Assembly (NCBI RefSeq): GCF_009834915.1
Contig: NZ_WVHS01000006.1
Coordinates: 124,001-188,000 of the forward strand
Source of the DNA: Hufsiella ginkgonis
Lineage (GTDB): Bacteria > Bacteroidota > Bacteroidia > Sphingobacteriales > Sphingobacteriaceae
DNA: 64,000 nucleotides
Direction of reading: 5' to 3'
In this document: in pieces, positions 1-8,866 of the stretch
Layout of the letters: each line of letters begins with the position of its first letter
Position numbering within the stretch: the stretch's first letter is position 1
Made by a program: the position numbers and the translations under genes
Notes under the pieces: generated by a model
What the model was told of the DNA's origin: nothing
The model's input: the letters and a program-made list of their open reading frames with translations, nothing else
The model's database searches: none

Positions 1-512
1 GTACCAAAGTCAGGATCGTTCACCATTACGAGCACTACCTTTCCTTTTACATCCAGGCCTGCGTAGTCGTTCCATCCCAATTCGGGGGCTACAATACCGT
101 ATCCTGCAAAAACCAGCTCATCATTATCGAGGCTAACCTTGGCGTCCGTGCGTTGTGTCCAGATCACGTAATCGTCAAAGCCTTTCAGGGTAAAATTTCC
201 CTTCGGGGAAGTAACCAGCATGGTTGCAGAAGCGGTCGGCGTGATCTCTACCAACGGTACATCCTGTAAAAAACTATTGCCGTTACCCGGCTCCAGGCCG
301 AGCTTTTTAAACTCCTCCTCGAGGTAAGCGATCGTCTTAGTTTCACCGGCGGTAAAAGGCTTCCGGCCCATAAACTCATCCGAAGAAAGCGTTTTAATAT
401 GCGCGGCGATCGACTCCTTACTAAAAGGGGCCTGGGTGAGTTCCGGCCGGTTGCATGACGCCAGCGAGGCGCCTGCAAAAACAAGGCAAGTGAGTTTGTT
501 GAGTGTCTTCAT
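1..512 (-). CDS. M28-type peptidase lipoprotein, N-terminal part only
   Basis: The reading frame opens at an ATG at 510-512 and runs off the left window edge, giving about 170 residues. It begins with a lipoprotein signal peptide: a hydrophobic stretch ends in Leu-Ala-Ser-Cys with the cysteine at residue 20, so the product should be a periplasmic or outer-membrane lipoprotein. The following segment (AHIKTLSSDEFMGRKPFT, then a T-I-A-Y-L-E-E-E-F-K-K-L-G-L-E-P block) is the usual entry into secreted M28 zinc aminopeptidases, and the later GYGIVAPELGWNDY stretch matches the protease-associated insert of that family. The metal ligands lie beyond the window, so activity cannot be judged. It starts 24 bases after the GH105 gene on the same strand and may be co-transcribed with it. 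Confidence 0.8.
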   Translation of the reverse strand, partial: MKTLNKLTCLVFAGASLASCNRPELTQAPFSKESIAAHIKTLSSDEFMGRKPFTAGETKTIAYLEEEFKKLGLEPGNGNSFLQDVPLVEITPTASATMLVTSPKGNFTLKGFDDYVIWTQRTDAKVSLDNDELVFAGYGIVAPELGWNDYAGLDVKGKVVLVMVNDPDFG

Positions 513-536
513 AGTTAAAACTACTAACTTTAAGAC

Positions 537-1703
537 TTATTTTATCTTATAAACTTCGCTTCCCGCCAGGAGAAAACAACCCAGTCCAAAATCCTCGAAA
601 TTGGGCTCCCGGTCATAAGTTACGGGTTGGCTGTCTTTAGGCTCCTTCCCTGTTCCCTGTACATATCCAAGAAAACCATTAGGATGTACAGAATCTTTGA
701 TCATGGCATTCCAGGCCTTGATAAGCACCGGTCGATACGTTTTTTCGTCGATCAGTTTATTATTAATACCCCAGGCCATCCCGTAAACAAAGAGGGAGGT
801 GCCGGTAATCTCCTTCCCGCCAAAGTCGGAAGGGTCGTGAAGGCTTACGTTCCACAGGCCGTCTTCGCGCTGGATGGCCGGCAATGCGCTTAACAGGTCT
901 TTATAATCTTTCAGGTACTCGTTATAATGCGGGTCTGATTTCGGCAGCACCTGGAGTGTACGCACCAATGCCGCCACTACCCAACCGTTCCCGCGCGACC
1001 AGTAACAATCCTGCCCGTTCGGCTCTTTGTACGGAGGCACGAAATCCTTGTCCCGCCACCATAATTTATCTTCCGGGTTGAACAACCCCTTTCCACCCTG
1101 CTGATATTTTGTGTCAGCGTACATTTCGTACATTTTATGAAAATAAGTAGTGTCGTTATAAACGACGCCCAACCTCGTAAAAACGGGCATGGCCATCTGG
1201 AAAGCATCTATCCACCACCAGTCGTCTTTTTTGGGGCTGCTCACCATCAGGTCGATGGACGCCTTGATATCTTTGATCCGTTCGGGGTTCTTCTTTTTAT
1301 CGAGCAGATACAGGTCGATATACGTTTGTCCGCAGGCCTGGTCGTCGCCATTACGCGTTTTTACCCCGTTGCGGAGCCCCCATTTATGCGCTTCTCCCCA
1401 GGCAACTGCGTAATCATAGTATTTCTTTTTTTGATTTTTATCCTTATCGACAGCATGAAGCGCCATTAATCCTTCGTAATAAACGGCCCTTGTCCATATA
1501 TTCGAAGGGCGTTCGCGTTCCGTCACGATCGGTTTCGCCACATCCGGCCACTTCTGCATAAAATACGCATTGGTGATTCGCATGGCATTCAATACTTCTT
1601 TTTTATCGGGTGTTTTCTGCGCATAAACGCCGGTTTGCAGGGCAGCCAGGAGGATCGCAGGGAAAGTCATCGCTTTCCAAAAAGAAGTTCTGAACAAGGG
1701 CAT
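537..1703 (-). CDS. GH105 unsaturated rhamnogalacturonyl hydrolase
   Basis: The 388-residue product is a secreted (alpha/alpha)6-barrel hydrolase that removes the unsaturated galacturonyl residue left at the non-reducing end of oligosaccharides by rhamnogalacturonan lyases. It has a signal peptide to about residue 29 (ending VYAQ). Family hallmarks are the WWWIDAFQMAMP block at 162-173, whose Asp166 matches the general acid/base of YteR-type enzymes, NGDDQACGQTY at 118-128, and YWSRGNGW at 234-241. Length is normal for GH105. It acts directly downstream of the PL11 lyases encoded in the same cluster, which create its substrate. The gene follows GH95 after 96 bases. GH88 is the main alternative, but the motif spacing and the pectin context favour GH105. 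Confidence 0.9.
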   Translation of the reverse strand: MPLFRTSFWKAMTFPAILLAALQTGVYAQKTPDKKEVLNAMRITNAYFMQKWPDVAKPIVTERERPSNIWTRAVYYEGLMALHAVDKDKNQKKKYYDYAVAWGEAHKWGLRNGVKTRNGDDQACGQTYIDLYLLDKKKNPERIKDIKASIDLMVSSPKKDDWWWIDAFQMAMPVFTRLGVVYNDTTYFHKMYEMYADTKYQQGGKGLFNPEDKLWWRDKDFVPPYKEPNGQDCYWSRGNGWVVAALVRTLQVLPKSDPHYNEYLKDYKDLLSALPAIQREDGLWNVSLHDPSDFGGKEITGTSLFVYGMAWGINNKLIDEKTYRPVLIKAWNAMIKDSVHPNGFLGYVQGTGKEPKDSQPVTYDREPNFEDFGLGCFLLAGSEVYKIK

Positions 1704-1799
1704 GATAGTAGCTTAAACTGGTTATGCCGCTAGTATCGGGCTTATTGGGTGAAAGAGCAACCTGTGGTGTCCTGCCCTGTTTGGTCCGCAAACTTTCGG

Positions 1800-4238
1800 C
1801 TACCTTGCGCTCAATTCATAAGTCTTGCCTTTAAGAGACTGAAATTCAGTAACAAACCAGGCGCCTTCCGGTTTAGAGACAGCAGCTACGCCCTTGATGT
1901 TTACGGGCAACGCCGACCTGATCCTGCAAATTCCACCGTTACCGGAAAGGACTTTTGCGGTAACTAATTTGTTATTATTCCAGGTCATGGCAACGGTAAA
2001 GTTACCTCTTGCCTTCAGGCCCTGTACGCTTCCGTTTATCCAGTTCGCGGGTATAGCGGGCAGGAGGTGGATCTCGCCCAGGTGGCTCTGCAGCAGCATT
2101 TCGGTAAAACCGGAAGTCGCGCCAAAATTGCCGTCGATCTGGAAGGGCGGGTGTGCATCGAACAGGTTGGGATACAAGCCGCCGCCTTTAGACACGGATA
2201 AGTCGCGCATCAGGTCGCGCACGAGCTTATAGGCATGATAGCCATCGAGTAAGCGTGCCCAGAAATTGATCTTCCACGCCAGGCTCCAACCGGTACCTGC
2301 ATCACCGCGCAGTTCGAGGGTTTTCCGTGCCGCATCACCGTACGCCGGCGTGCGTACCGGCGAAATTTCCCTCCCGGGATGGAGACCATAGAGCTGGCTT
2401 ACGTGGCGGTGAAACGGGTCAACATCTTCCCAGTCTTTGTACCATTCCTGGAGGTTGCCTTTTTTGCCGATGTGCAGGGGATATAACTTCGCCTTTTTCG
2501 CGATAATTAACTTTCTGAACGCTTCGTCCATACCCAATGCTTCTGAAGCTTCGATCACGTTGGTAAACAGGTCGCGGATGATGGACATGTCCATGGTAGT
2601 TGCAACGGAGACACTGCCCTTAAGGCCGTTACCATCTATAAAATCATTTTCGGGCGAAACCGAAGGCGCCGTCACCAGGAAACCGTTCTCATCCTCTGTG
2701 AGAAAATCAACGAAGAATTCCGCAGCGCCCTTCATAAGCGGGTAAGCGGTTGCGGCGAGGAACTTTTTGTCGCCCGTAAACTCGTAATGCTCATATAAAT
2801 GACGGGTAAGCCAGGGAGCGCCCATGTCCCAGTTCGCCCATTTTGGGTCGCCGCGACCAATATCGCCCACCGGGTTAGACAATGCCCAGATATCGCTGTT
2901 GTGATGTGCCACCCAGCCGTTCATATGGTAAAATTCCCGGGCGGTAACTTTCCCTGTAACGGACAAGTCTTTCAAAAACGCAAACAAAGGCTGCTGCATT
3001 TCCGCCAGGTTACTGATCTCAGCCGGCCAGTAATTCATCTGGGTATTGATGTTGATCGTATAATTTGAGCTCCAGGGCGGACGCATCGACTCATTCCAGA
3101 TCCCCTGCAGGTTTGCGGGCGGGCCGCCGGGGCGGGAGGCCGAGATCAGCAGGTAGCGCCCATACTGGTAAAACAAGGTTTCGAAAGAAGGATCGACCGC
3201 CCCTTTGGAGAAGGCAAGCAGCCGCTCGTTAGTGGGAAGCCGGCTTTGATTCGCGTCAGTAGACAAGTTCAGCGATACCCTGTTAAAATAATGCTGGTAG
3301 TCTTTTGTATGCGCGTTCAACAAACTGGTCCAGCTCTTTCCCGCCGCGGATGTAAGGTAAGAGGTGGCAAGTTGTTCTTCGTTCCTGCCCTGGCTATCGG
3401 GACATTTGTCAAAGCCGTTAAAGCTCGTGGCCGCCGAAAGGAACAGCAGGATCTCCGTAGCCCCTTGCGCGGTAATCCCGGTAGTATCCGCCGAAACCGC
3501 GCCTCCCTTGTTAACCGCTTTCAGGTGCAATGAAAACCGCATGCCGCGGCAGCCCGCTGTATCGGTCCAGGTAATGGGCTGGGCGTTATACCGTACATAA
3601 TTGGGATCTACACGTGCGGGCGCCTTTCCTTTTAATACCAGCTCGTTGCCATTTTTTACCAGTTTGCTGAACTTTAGCTGGCTGGTTCCCGAGATCTTCA
3701 AATTCAACTGACCCGGCTTACTGGCGGTTAGCCTCACCACCATCACCTGGTCGGGAAACGAAGCGATCACTTCACGGGTAAAAGTCGTACCATTTACGGT
3801 GAAGCGCGTTGTCGCCAGCGACTTACTTATATCGAGATCGCGATAATAGTTTTGCGGTGCAGCAGTGCCAAAATCCTGGCGAATCTGCAGATCTGCGAGG
3901 GGCAGGTATCCTTCAGAGTATACCCCCTGGATCTTTTTGGCCAGGCTGGCGGCTGCGGCGTAGTCTTCCTTTTTCAGCGCTTCGCGCGAAAGGTTGAGAA
4001 ATTTAGCCGCATCCGGGTTTACGTTGCCTGACACGGGCCCTCCCGACCAAAGTGTAGCCTCATTCAGCCGGATCAGTTCGCTGCCCGCATCGCCGAAGAT
4101 CATCCCGCCAAGGCGCCCGTTGCCGACGGGCAAGGCTTCGGTCCATACCTTTGCAGGCTTGTCGTACCATAGTTTAAGGTTCGCCTGGCAGAACGCACCG
4201 AGCGGGAGGCATAACAGGCACAATAAGATCTTTTTCAT
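1800..4238 (-). CDS. GH95 alpha-L-fucosidase / alpha-L-galactosidase
   Basis: This is an inverting (alpha/alpha)6 glycosidase of family GH95, 812 residues from the chosen start. That ATG opens a clear signal peptide (MKKILLCLLCLPLGAFCQ); an in-frame ATG 63 bases upstream would add a polar extension overlapping the previous gene. The N-terminal domain starts with KLWYDKPAKVWTEALPVGNG. Catalytic positions expected for the family are present: Asn396 and Asn398 in ININTQMNYWPAE, Glu530 in SVSPENDF, and Asp702 in HPPFQIDGNFG. The residue two before Asn396 is Thr394, where characterised alpha-1,2-L-fucosidases such as bifidobacterial AfcA have His. Thr at this site is associated with alpha-L-galactosidases. 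The linked fucose-type transporter and oxidation genes fit either sugar. Confidence 0.9.
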   Translation of the reverse strand: MKKILLCLLCLPLGAFCQANLKLWYDKPAKVWTEALPVGNGRLGGMIFGDAGSELIRLNEATLWSGGPVSGNVNPDAAKFLNLSREALKKEDYAAAASLAKKIQGVYSEGYLPLADLQIRQDFGTAAPQNYYRDLDISKSLATTRFTVNGTTFTREVIASFPDQVMVVRLTASKPGQLNLKISGTSQLKFSKLVKNGNELVLKGKAPARVDPNYVRYNAQPITWTDTAGCRGMRFSLHLKAVNKGGAVSADTTGITAQGATEILLFLSAATSFNGFDKCPDSQGRNEEQLATSYLTSAAGKSWTSLLNAHTKDYQHYFNRVSLNLSTDANQSRLPTNERLLAFSKGAVDPSFETLFYQYGRYLLISASRPGGPPANLQGIWNESMRPPWSSNYTININTQMNYWPAEISNLAEMQQPLFAFLKDLSVTGKVTAREFYHMNGWVAHHNSDIWALSNPVGDIGRGDPKWANWDMGAPWLTRHLYEHYEFTGDKKFLAATAYPLMKGAAEFFVDFLTEDENGFLVTAPSVSPENDFIDGNGLKGSVSVATTMDMSIIRDLFTNVIEASEALGMDEAFRKLIIAKKAKLYPLHIGKKGNLQEWYKDWEDVDPFHRHVSQLYGLHPGREISPVRTPAYGDAARKTLELRGDAGTGWSLAWKINFWARLLDGYHAYKLVRDLMRDLSVSKGGGLYPNLFDAHPPFQIDGNFGATSGFTEMLLQSHLGEIHLLPAIPANWINGSVQGLKARGNFTVAMTWNNNKLVTAKVLSGNGGICRIRSALPVNIKGVAAVSKPEGAWFVTEFQSLKGKTYELSAR

Positions 4239-4251
4239 AGCTGCATAGCAA

Positions 4252-5040
4252 TCAGGCATTTGCGAGGGCACGGTCCAGGTGTACATAGCCCCCGTCAACA
4301 TGGATCAACTGGCCGGTAGTATGGCTCGAACGTTCCGAGAGCAGGAACGCCGTCATATTCGCGATCTCCACGGCGGTGGTCATCCGGTTCTCCAGCGGGA
4401 TCCTGGCGGTGATCTCTTTCAACATTTCTTCGGCGTTTGAAAGTGTATGGATCCACCTGGCATATTGCGGGGTCCAGCATTCGGCTACCACCACGGCGTT
4501 TACACGGATCCCGTATTTGAGCAGCTCCACTGCCCATTCGCGGGTCAGCGCATTGCGCCCCCCATTCCCGGCAGCATATGCCGAGGTATTGCCCTGGCCG
4601 GTTTCCGCGGTTTTCGAGGTGATATTAACGATCGGGCCTTTTGATTTTTTTAACTCGGGAAGGGCATGGTGCGCCATTAAGTAATAATGCACCAGGTTTT
4701 TATGCAAGCTTTCCATAAAGCGGGCATAGTCGCCAGATTCCAGGCCTACGCCGTCGTTCACGCCGGCATTGTTCACCAGCCCGTCTATCCTGCCGTACTT
4801 AGCGACCACGACCTTTACCGCTTGCTCACACGCGACGGGATCCGAAAGCTCGGCAGCTACCGGGAAAGCTTGTTTCCCTTCGCCGGTAAGCGCGTTAACC
4901 AACAGCTCGTTATCAGCCTCGTTCCGGCCTACCACAACCACGATCGCACCTTCCGCTGCCAACACGCGCGAAATTCCCTCGCCGATACCTTTGGCGCCGC
5001 CTGTTACTATTACTACCTTATCTTTTAATTGTAAGTCCAT
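4252..5040 (-). CDS. SDR-family sugar dehydrogenase, probably L-fucose/L-galactose type
   Basis: The 262-residue protein is a classical short-chain dehydrogenase with a Rossmann fold. The cofactor-binding TGGAKGIG lies at about residues 14-21, NNAG near 90, and the structural NITSKT strand near 140. Placed between a fuconolactonase-like gene and GH95, it most likely oxidises the C1 of a deoxy- or L-hexose to the lactone with NAD(P)+. The active-site segment reads SAYAAGNGGRNALTREWA: the tyrosine is present, but the lysine expected four residues later (YxxxK) is Asn. The rest of this stretch agrees well with rhamnose/fucose dehydrogenase relatives, so this looks like a subfamily trait, not a reading error. 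It follows the amidohydrolase after 8 bases and precedes GH95 by 13. Confidence 0.83.
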   Translation of the reverse strand: MDLQLKDKVVIVTGGAKGIGEGISRVLAAEGAIVVVVGRNEADNELLVNALTGEGKQAFPVAAELSDPVACEQAVKVVVAKYGRIDGLVNNAGVNDGVGLESGDYARFMESLHKNLVHYYLMAHHALPELKKSKGPIVNITSKTAETGQGNTSAYAAGNGGRNALTREWAVELLKYGIRVNAVVVAECWTPQYARWIHTLSNAEEMLKEITARIPLENRMTTAVEIANMTAFLLSERSSHTTGQLIHVDGGYVHLDRALANA

Positions 5041-5048
5041 ATCTGCTG

Positions 5049-5879
5049 TTAATCTAAATTATAGAATTTTATCGCGTTGCCGCCCCAGAACTTTTCATTT
5101 TCGGTGACGGATAATTTAGAAGTGTATTGCGTTACGATACCGATCATTTTATCGTATCCACCGGCCACTTCGCATACCGGCCAGTCGGAACCGAACATCA
5201 GGCGGTCGGCGCCAAACGCATCGAATACTACATCCAGGTAGGGGGTAAAATCGCTGATCTTCCAATGCTGCCAATCTGCCTCCGTAACCATTCCCGAAAC
5301 TTTGCAGGAAATGTTTTCAAAGCGGGCGAGCGTTTCGAGGCCCGTCTTCCAGTCGCCGGTTTCTGCCTTTTTTATGCCCGGTTTGGCGATATGATCGAGC
5401 ACGAACGGCTGACCGGGAAAGGCTTTTGCCAGCTCCGCCGCAAAATGGAGCTGATCGGGAAAAATAAGGATATCGTAGGTAAAGCCATAGGCGCTCAATG
5501 CGCTGATGCCCCGCATAAAAGAAGGCTTGAGCATCAGGGCACGATCTGTTTCGCCTTGCAATACATGCCGGAAGCCTTTCATTTTTTTAAAGGCCGCCAG
5601 TTGCGCAAGCTGATCGTAAATATCTCCCGCCTGCAGGTCTACCCAGCCGACCACACCTTTCACGAAATCGTATGAAGCGGCGTTTTCCAGCTGGAAAACG
5701 TTTTCGGCCGGAGACTGGTCCGACTGCACCACCACACACCCGGAAATCCCATGCCTGGCCAGTACCGGGTGCAAATCCTGCGGAAAAAAATCACGTTGAA
5801 TGACCTGCATGCTTTCGTCGATCCAGCTATCCCGTACCGGGTCGAATTTCCAGAAATGCTGATGAGAATCGATTTTCAC
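5049..5879 (-). CDS. Amidohydrolase, L-fuconolactonase-like (COG3618)
   Basis: The product is a TIM-barrel amidohydrolase of the 2-pyrone-4,6-dicarboxylate lactonase/L-fuconolactonase group. It starts with the metal-binding IDSHQHFW motif and ends with DRLMFGSDWPVCE, both diagnostic. In the pathway it would open the lactone made by the neighbouring SDR, giving L-fuconate or L-galactonate in the cytoplasm. I chose a GTG start at 5877-5879, giving a 276-residue protein that opens (M)KIDSHQHFW as relatives do. An in-frame ATG at 5933 would add 18 residues and overlap fucP by 41 bases. The chosen start leaves a 13-base gap after fucP. No fuconate dehydratase or aldolase lies in the window, so the end of the pathway is elsewhere. 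Confidence 0.85.
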   Translation of the reverse strand: MKIDSHQHFWKFDPVRDSWIDESMQVIQRDFFPQDLHPVLARHGISGCVVVQSDQSPAENVFQLENAASYDFVKGVVGWVDLQAGDIYDQLAQLAAFKKMKGFRHVLQGETDRALMLKPSFMRGISALSAYGFTYDILIFPDQLHFAAELAKAFPGQPFVLDHIAKPGIKKAETGDWKTGLETLARFENISCKVSGMVTEADWQHWKISDFTPYLDVVFDAFGADRLMFGSDWPVCEVAGGYDKMIGIVTQYTSKLSVTENEKFWGGNAIKFYNLD

Positions 5880-5892
5880 GACTGTATGTATA

Positions 5893-7140
5893 TTAGTTAG
5901 TTGCCGTTCCTGTTTGATATCCTTTCCATCCAAACAACGCCACTACGAGGAAACAAACCAAGGGAACTATATATCCCTTCTGGATGTCGTTGGTCGCATC
6001 GCTGATCAGGCCGAAAATACGTGGCAAAATTGCGCCGCCCACGATCGACATAATGATCAGGCTGCTGCCAAACTCGGTATCGCGGCCAAGCCCCTTCACA
6101 CCCAGGGCAAAAATAGTGGGGAACATGATCGACATGAAAAAATAAATGCCAACTACGGCGAAAACGGTGATCATTCCATGTCCCAGTACAGCCACTACGC
6201 AAAGCGACACACAGATGATCGAATATAATGTCAGTAAGCGCGGTGCGGGCCAGAATCCCATGATAAAAGTTCCGGTAAAGCGACCAAGGAGAAACGCGCC
6301 GCCGCCTATACCGGTATACCAGGCCGCCTCCATATCCGTAAGGCCGGCAGATTTCCTGGCGTAAATAACAAAAAGGCTCATTACGCAAACCTGTGCGCCG
6401 ACGTAGAAGAACTGCGCGACTACGCCCCAGGCAAGGTGTCTGTGTTTAAATGCGTGGAGAATATTTTTCCCCGCAGGCGGCACGCCGGCATCCTGTTCAA
6501 TGGCAGGCAGCTTGGATAGCGCGAACAAAATCGCGATCACAACCAATACCGCCCCCAGGATGAAATAGGGTGTTTTTACCGAGGATGCCTCCGATGCCAA
6601 CGCGATCTTGCGCGCGGCTTCGCTCATGGTGTTTAATTCCGCATCGCTGTATCCTTTGGTCATGATGATCTTCCCCCCTAATACCGGGGCTATGAACGCT
6701 GCCAGGCCGTTGAATGACTGCGAAAGATTAAGCCGCTGCGGCCCGGTTTCCGGACTGCCCAACACGGTAACGTATGGATTGGCAGCGGTTTCGAGCGTAG
6801 TGAGGCCGCAAGCGATAACGAACAGCGCCACGAGGAAAAAGTTATACGACTGCGCATCAGCCGCCGGGATGAACATAAAGCAACCTATCGCGAAAAAAAG
6901 CAAGCCGGCTATGATACCGAATTTGTACCCGAATTTCTTCATGATCATGCCCGCAGGCACCGCCATTATGAAATAGGCGATGAACACGGCCGAATCCACC
7001 AGGGTAGCCTGTGAGGTGGTAAGCGTAAACGACTTCTGGAGATGCGGGATCAGGATCGGGTCGAGGTTATGAGCAAATCCCCATAGGAAAAAGAGCGACG
7101 TGACCAGGATGAACGGGAATAAATATTTGTTCTTTGTCAT
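5893..7140 (-). CDS. fucP: FucP-type L-fucose:H+ symporter (MFS)
   Basis: This 415-residue inner-membrane protein has the 12 hydrophobic segments and internal duplication of the major facilitator superfamily. Its N-terminus (LVTSLFFLWGFAHNLDPILIP) and TLETAANPYVTVLG in helix 4 are signatures of the fucose-galactose-glucose symporter group (FucP). It would import L-fucose, or the closely similar L-galactose or D-arabinose, with a proton. It is the first gene of a tight run fucP-lactonase-SDR-GH95 and is preceded by a 157-base intergenic stretch that could hold its own promoter. GlcP/NagP sugar symporters of Bacteroidota are close relatives, so substrate is inferred mainly from the neighbouring fuconolactonase. 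Confidence 0.86.
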   Translation of the reverse strand: MTKNKYLFPFILVTSLFFLWGFAHNLDPILIPHLQKSFTLTTSQATLVDSAVFIAYFIMAVPAGMIMKKFGYKFGIIAGLLFFAIGCFMFIPAADAQSYNFFLVALFVIACGLTTLETAANPYVTVLGSPETGPQRLNLSQSFNGLAAFIAPVLGGKIIMTKGYSDAELNTMSEAARKIALASEASSVKTPYFILGAVLVVIAILFALSKLPAIEQDAGVPPAGKNILHAFKHRHLAWGVVAQFFYVGAQVCVMSLFVIYARKSAGLTDMEAAWYTGIGGGAFLLGRFTGTFIMGFWPAPRLLTLYSIICVSLCVVAVLGHGMITVFAVVGIYFFMSIMFPTIFALGVKGLGRDTEFGSSLIIMSIVGGAILPRIFGLISDATNDIQKGYIVPLVCFLVVALFGWKGYQTGTATN

Positions 7141-7298
7141 GCTAAATGATTAATCAGGTTTACCCGGTTTCCCGGAAGGCTTTTGGTTAGCCAAAGAAAC
7201 TTATTTCCTGTTTAACGCGTTCGGGTAAATTACCTTTTTATTCACTTTAATTAACACCTGAACAGGCAAAAATTCCGTTTTGCGGCGTATTTAACTGA

Positions 7299-8081
7299 TT
7301 ACTTCAACATCCGGGTCAATTTCTTCAATTTCTTCACACCGCGTAAGCCTTCCACCACGCATTGCGCGTTCATGCGGGCGCCGGCCTCTACGGTGTGTAA
7401 GTTATCCGACGCGAAATAGGATTTAACCATTTCAGGGCCTTGCTTGTCGTACTTATCGGCGATGATGCCATTAAGGTCCACGAAATATGCACCGCCCTGT
7501 GCGGCGGCTTCCATGGCCCATTTGCCGTACCCTTCTGTCGCGCGGTTCACTTTACCTTCTTTCCAGTTGTTCCTGGGAATTAGCGAGCAAACGATCGGGG
7601 TGGCGCCTTTTGCTTTAATTTCTTCGATGTATTTACGGAGATACCAGCCATAGCTATAAACCGTTTCGTGCTTTTTGGTAATAGGATTATCGATCTCCTG
7701 GCTTTCGTCGCCGTTACCCTTAATGGTTCCCCGGGCACGTGCAGGCTCGTCGATGCCGCTTGCATCGTTGTGGCCAAACTGCATGATCACATAATCGCCC
7801 GGTTTAATATCGGGCAGCACTTTATTCCACGGCCCGGTAGTGCGGTAAGTACGGCTGCTTGTACCGCCAAGGGCATTATTTACCACCTTCACTTTCGTGG
7901 AATCGAACCAATCACCGAGATAATGTCCCCAGCCCCATTGCCCGTTCGAACCGGTATCCTGGCCATTTTTTACGGTCGAATCGCCGATCAGGAAGATCGT
8001 AGGTTTTGATTTTGGCGCAAGCAGGAAGGAACAAAGGATAAAGGACCCGGAAAGGAGGAGGATGGAAGTCAGCTTTTTCAT
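7299..8081 (-). CDS. CE12 rhamnogalacturonan acetylesterase (copy 1)
   Basis: This secreted SGNH hydrolase of 260 residues should remove acetyl esters from rhamnogalacturonan so that lyases can act. A signal peptide covers about the first 22 residues. The four SGNH blocks are visible: GDST with nucleophile Ser35, GGTSSRT near 72-78 (oxyanion glycine), GHND at 103-106, and the Asp226/His229 pair in SDNLHTVEAG. The spacing matches CE12 (RgaE/YesT). It lies 17 bases after a second CE12 gene, to which it is similar in order and motifs but clearly diverged, so this is an old duplication. The last residues are Lys-rich (KKLKKLTRMLK). Confidence 0.9.
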   Translation of the reverse strand: MKKLTSILLLSGSFILCSFLLAPKSKPTIFLIGDSTVKNGQDTGSNGQWGWGHYLGDWFDSTKVKVVNNALGGTSSRTYRTTGPWNKVLPDIKPGDYVIMQFGHNDASGIDEPARARGTIKGNGDESQEIDNPITKKHETVYSYGWYLRKYIEEIKAKGATPIVCSLIPRNNWKEGKVNRATEGYGKWAMEAAAQGGAYFVDLNGIIADKYDKQGPEMVKSYFASDNLHTVEAGARMNAQCVVEGLRGVKKLKKLTRMLK

Positions 8082-8098
8082 TGGAAACAGGGAATGGA

Positions 8099-8866
8099 TT
8101 ACTTTGCGAGGTAAGTGTTTAGCTTCAGGTCTTTCCGGAGTTTTACGCCGTCGATTACCGATTGGGCATTGATCTTTGCGCCGGCCTCGTTGGTGTGGGT
8201 GTGATCGCCCGGGAAGAACGTTTTTACTTGTTCTGCCCCGAATGCATCGTATTTATCTGCCGTGATCTTGTTAAGGTCCACGAAAACAGCGCCCTCTTCT
8301 TCGGCGACCTGGCGTGCCCACAAGCCGTAGTCTTTGTCGGCACGCATTACTTTGCCATCGCGAAACTCGTTTCTTGGGATCATCGACAACACAATAGGAG
8401 TTGCGCCTTTAGCTTTGGTGTCTCTTACAAACTTGCGGATGTACCAGCCATAAGTGTGCACAGTTTCCGGTTTTCCATCCGGCCACACCAGTTCCGCCAC
8501 ATCGTCGCCGGTGCCTTTTAACACGCCCCGGTATCCGGCTTTCGAAGTGTCGGGGCGGCTCCCCTCGTTATGACCGAACTGCATCATCACAAAATCTCCC
8601 GCTTTAAGAGTCGAAAGCACTTTTTCCCAGCGGCCCTCTTTAATAAAGGTACGGGTACTCCTTCCGGCCATTGCCTGGTTACTCACCGCGAGTTGTGTAC
8701 TGTCGAAATATGATTGTACAAACATCCCCCAACCCCGCTGTATGCCATTGGTATTACGCACGGTTGAATCGCCGATGATGTAAAGCGTATGTTGTTCGCG
8801 GTTGATAAACCCTGTGATCACGGCAAACAGCGCGACCAGGGTGATAAGTTTGATCTTCGGTTTCAT
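8099..8866 (-). CDS. CE12 rhamnogalacturonan acetylesterase (copy 2)
   Basis: The 255-residue product is a second secreted SGNH/CE12 esterase. Its signal peptide ends around residue 20. Motifs are GDST with nucleophile Ser34, AGRSTRT near 67-73, GHNE at 98-101 (Glu in place of the Asp of copy 1, which is after the essential Asn), and the Asp221/His224 pair in GDHTHTNEAG. Its start codon overlaps the stop of the preceding PL11 gene by four bases (ATGA), implying translational coupling. Two CE12 enzymes side by side may split work between acetyl groups on galacturonate O2 and O3 or between chain positions. That division is inference. Confidence 0.9.
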   Translation of the reverse strand: MKPKIKLITLVALFAVITGFINREQHTLYIIGDSTVRNTNGIQRGWGMFVQSYFDSTQLAVSNQAMAGRSTRTFIKEGRWEKVLSTLKAGDFVMMQFGHNEGSRPDTSKAGYRGVLKGTGDDVAELVWPDGKPETVHTYGWYIRKFVRDTKAKGATPIVLSMIPRNEFRDGKVMRADKDYGLWARQVAEEEGAVFVDLNKITADKYDAFGAEQVKTFFPGDHTHTNEAGAKINAQSVIDGVKLRKDLKLNTYLAK

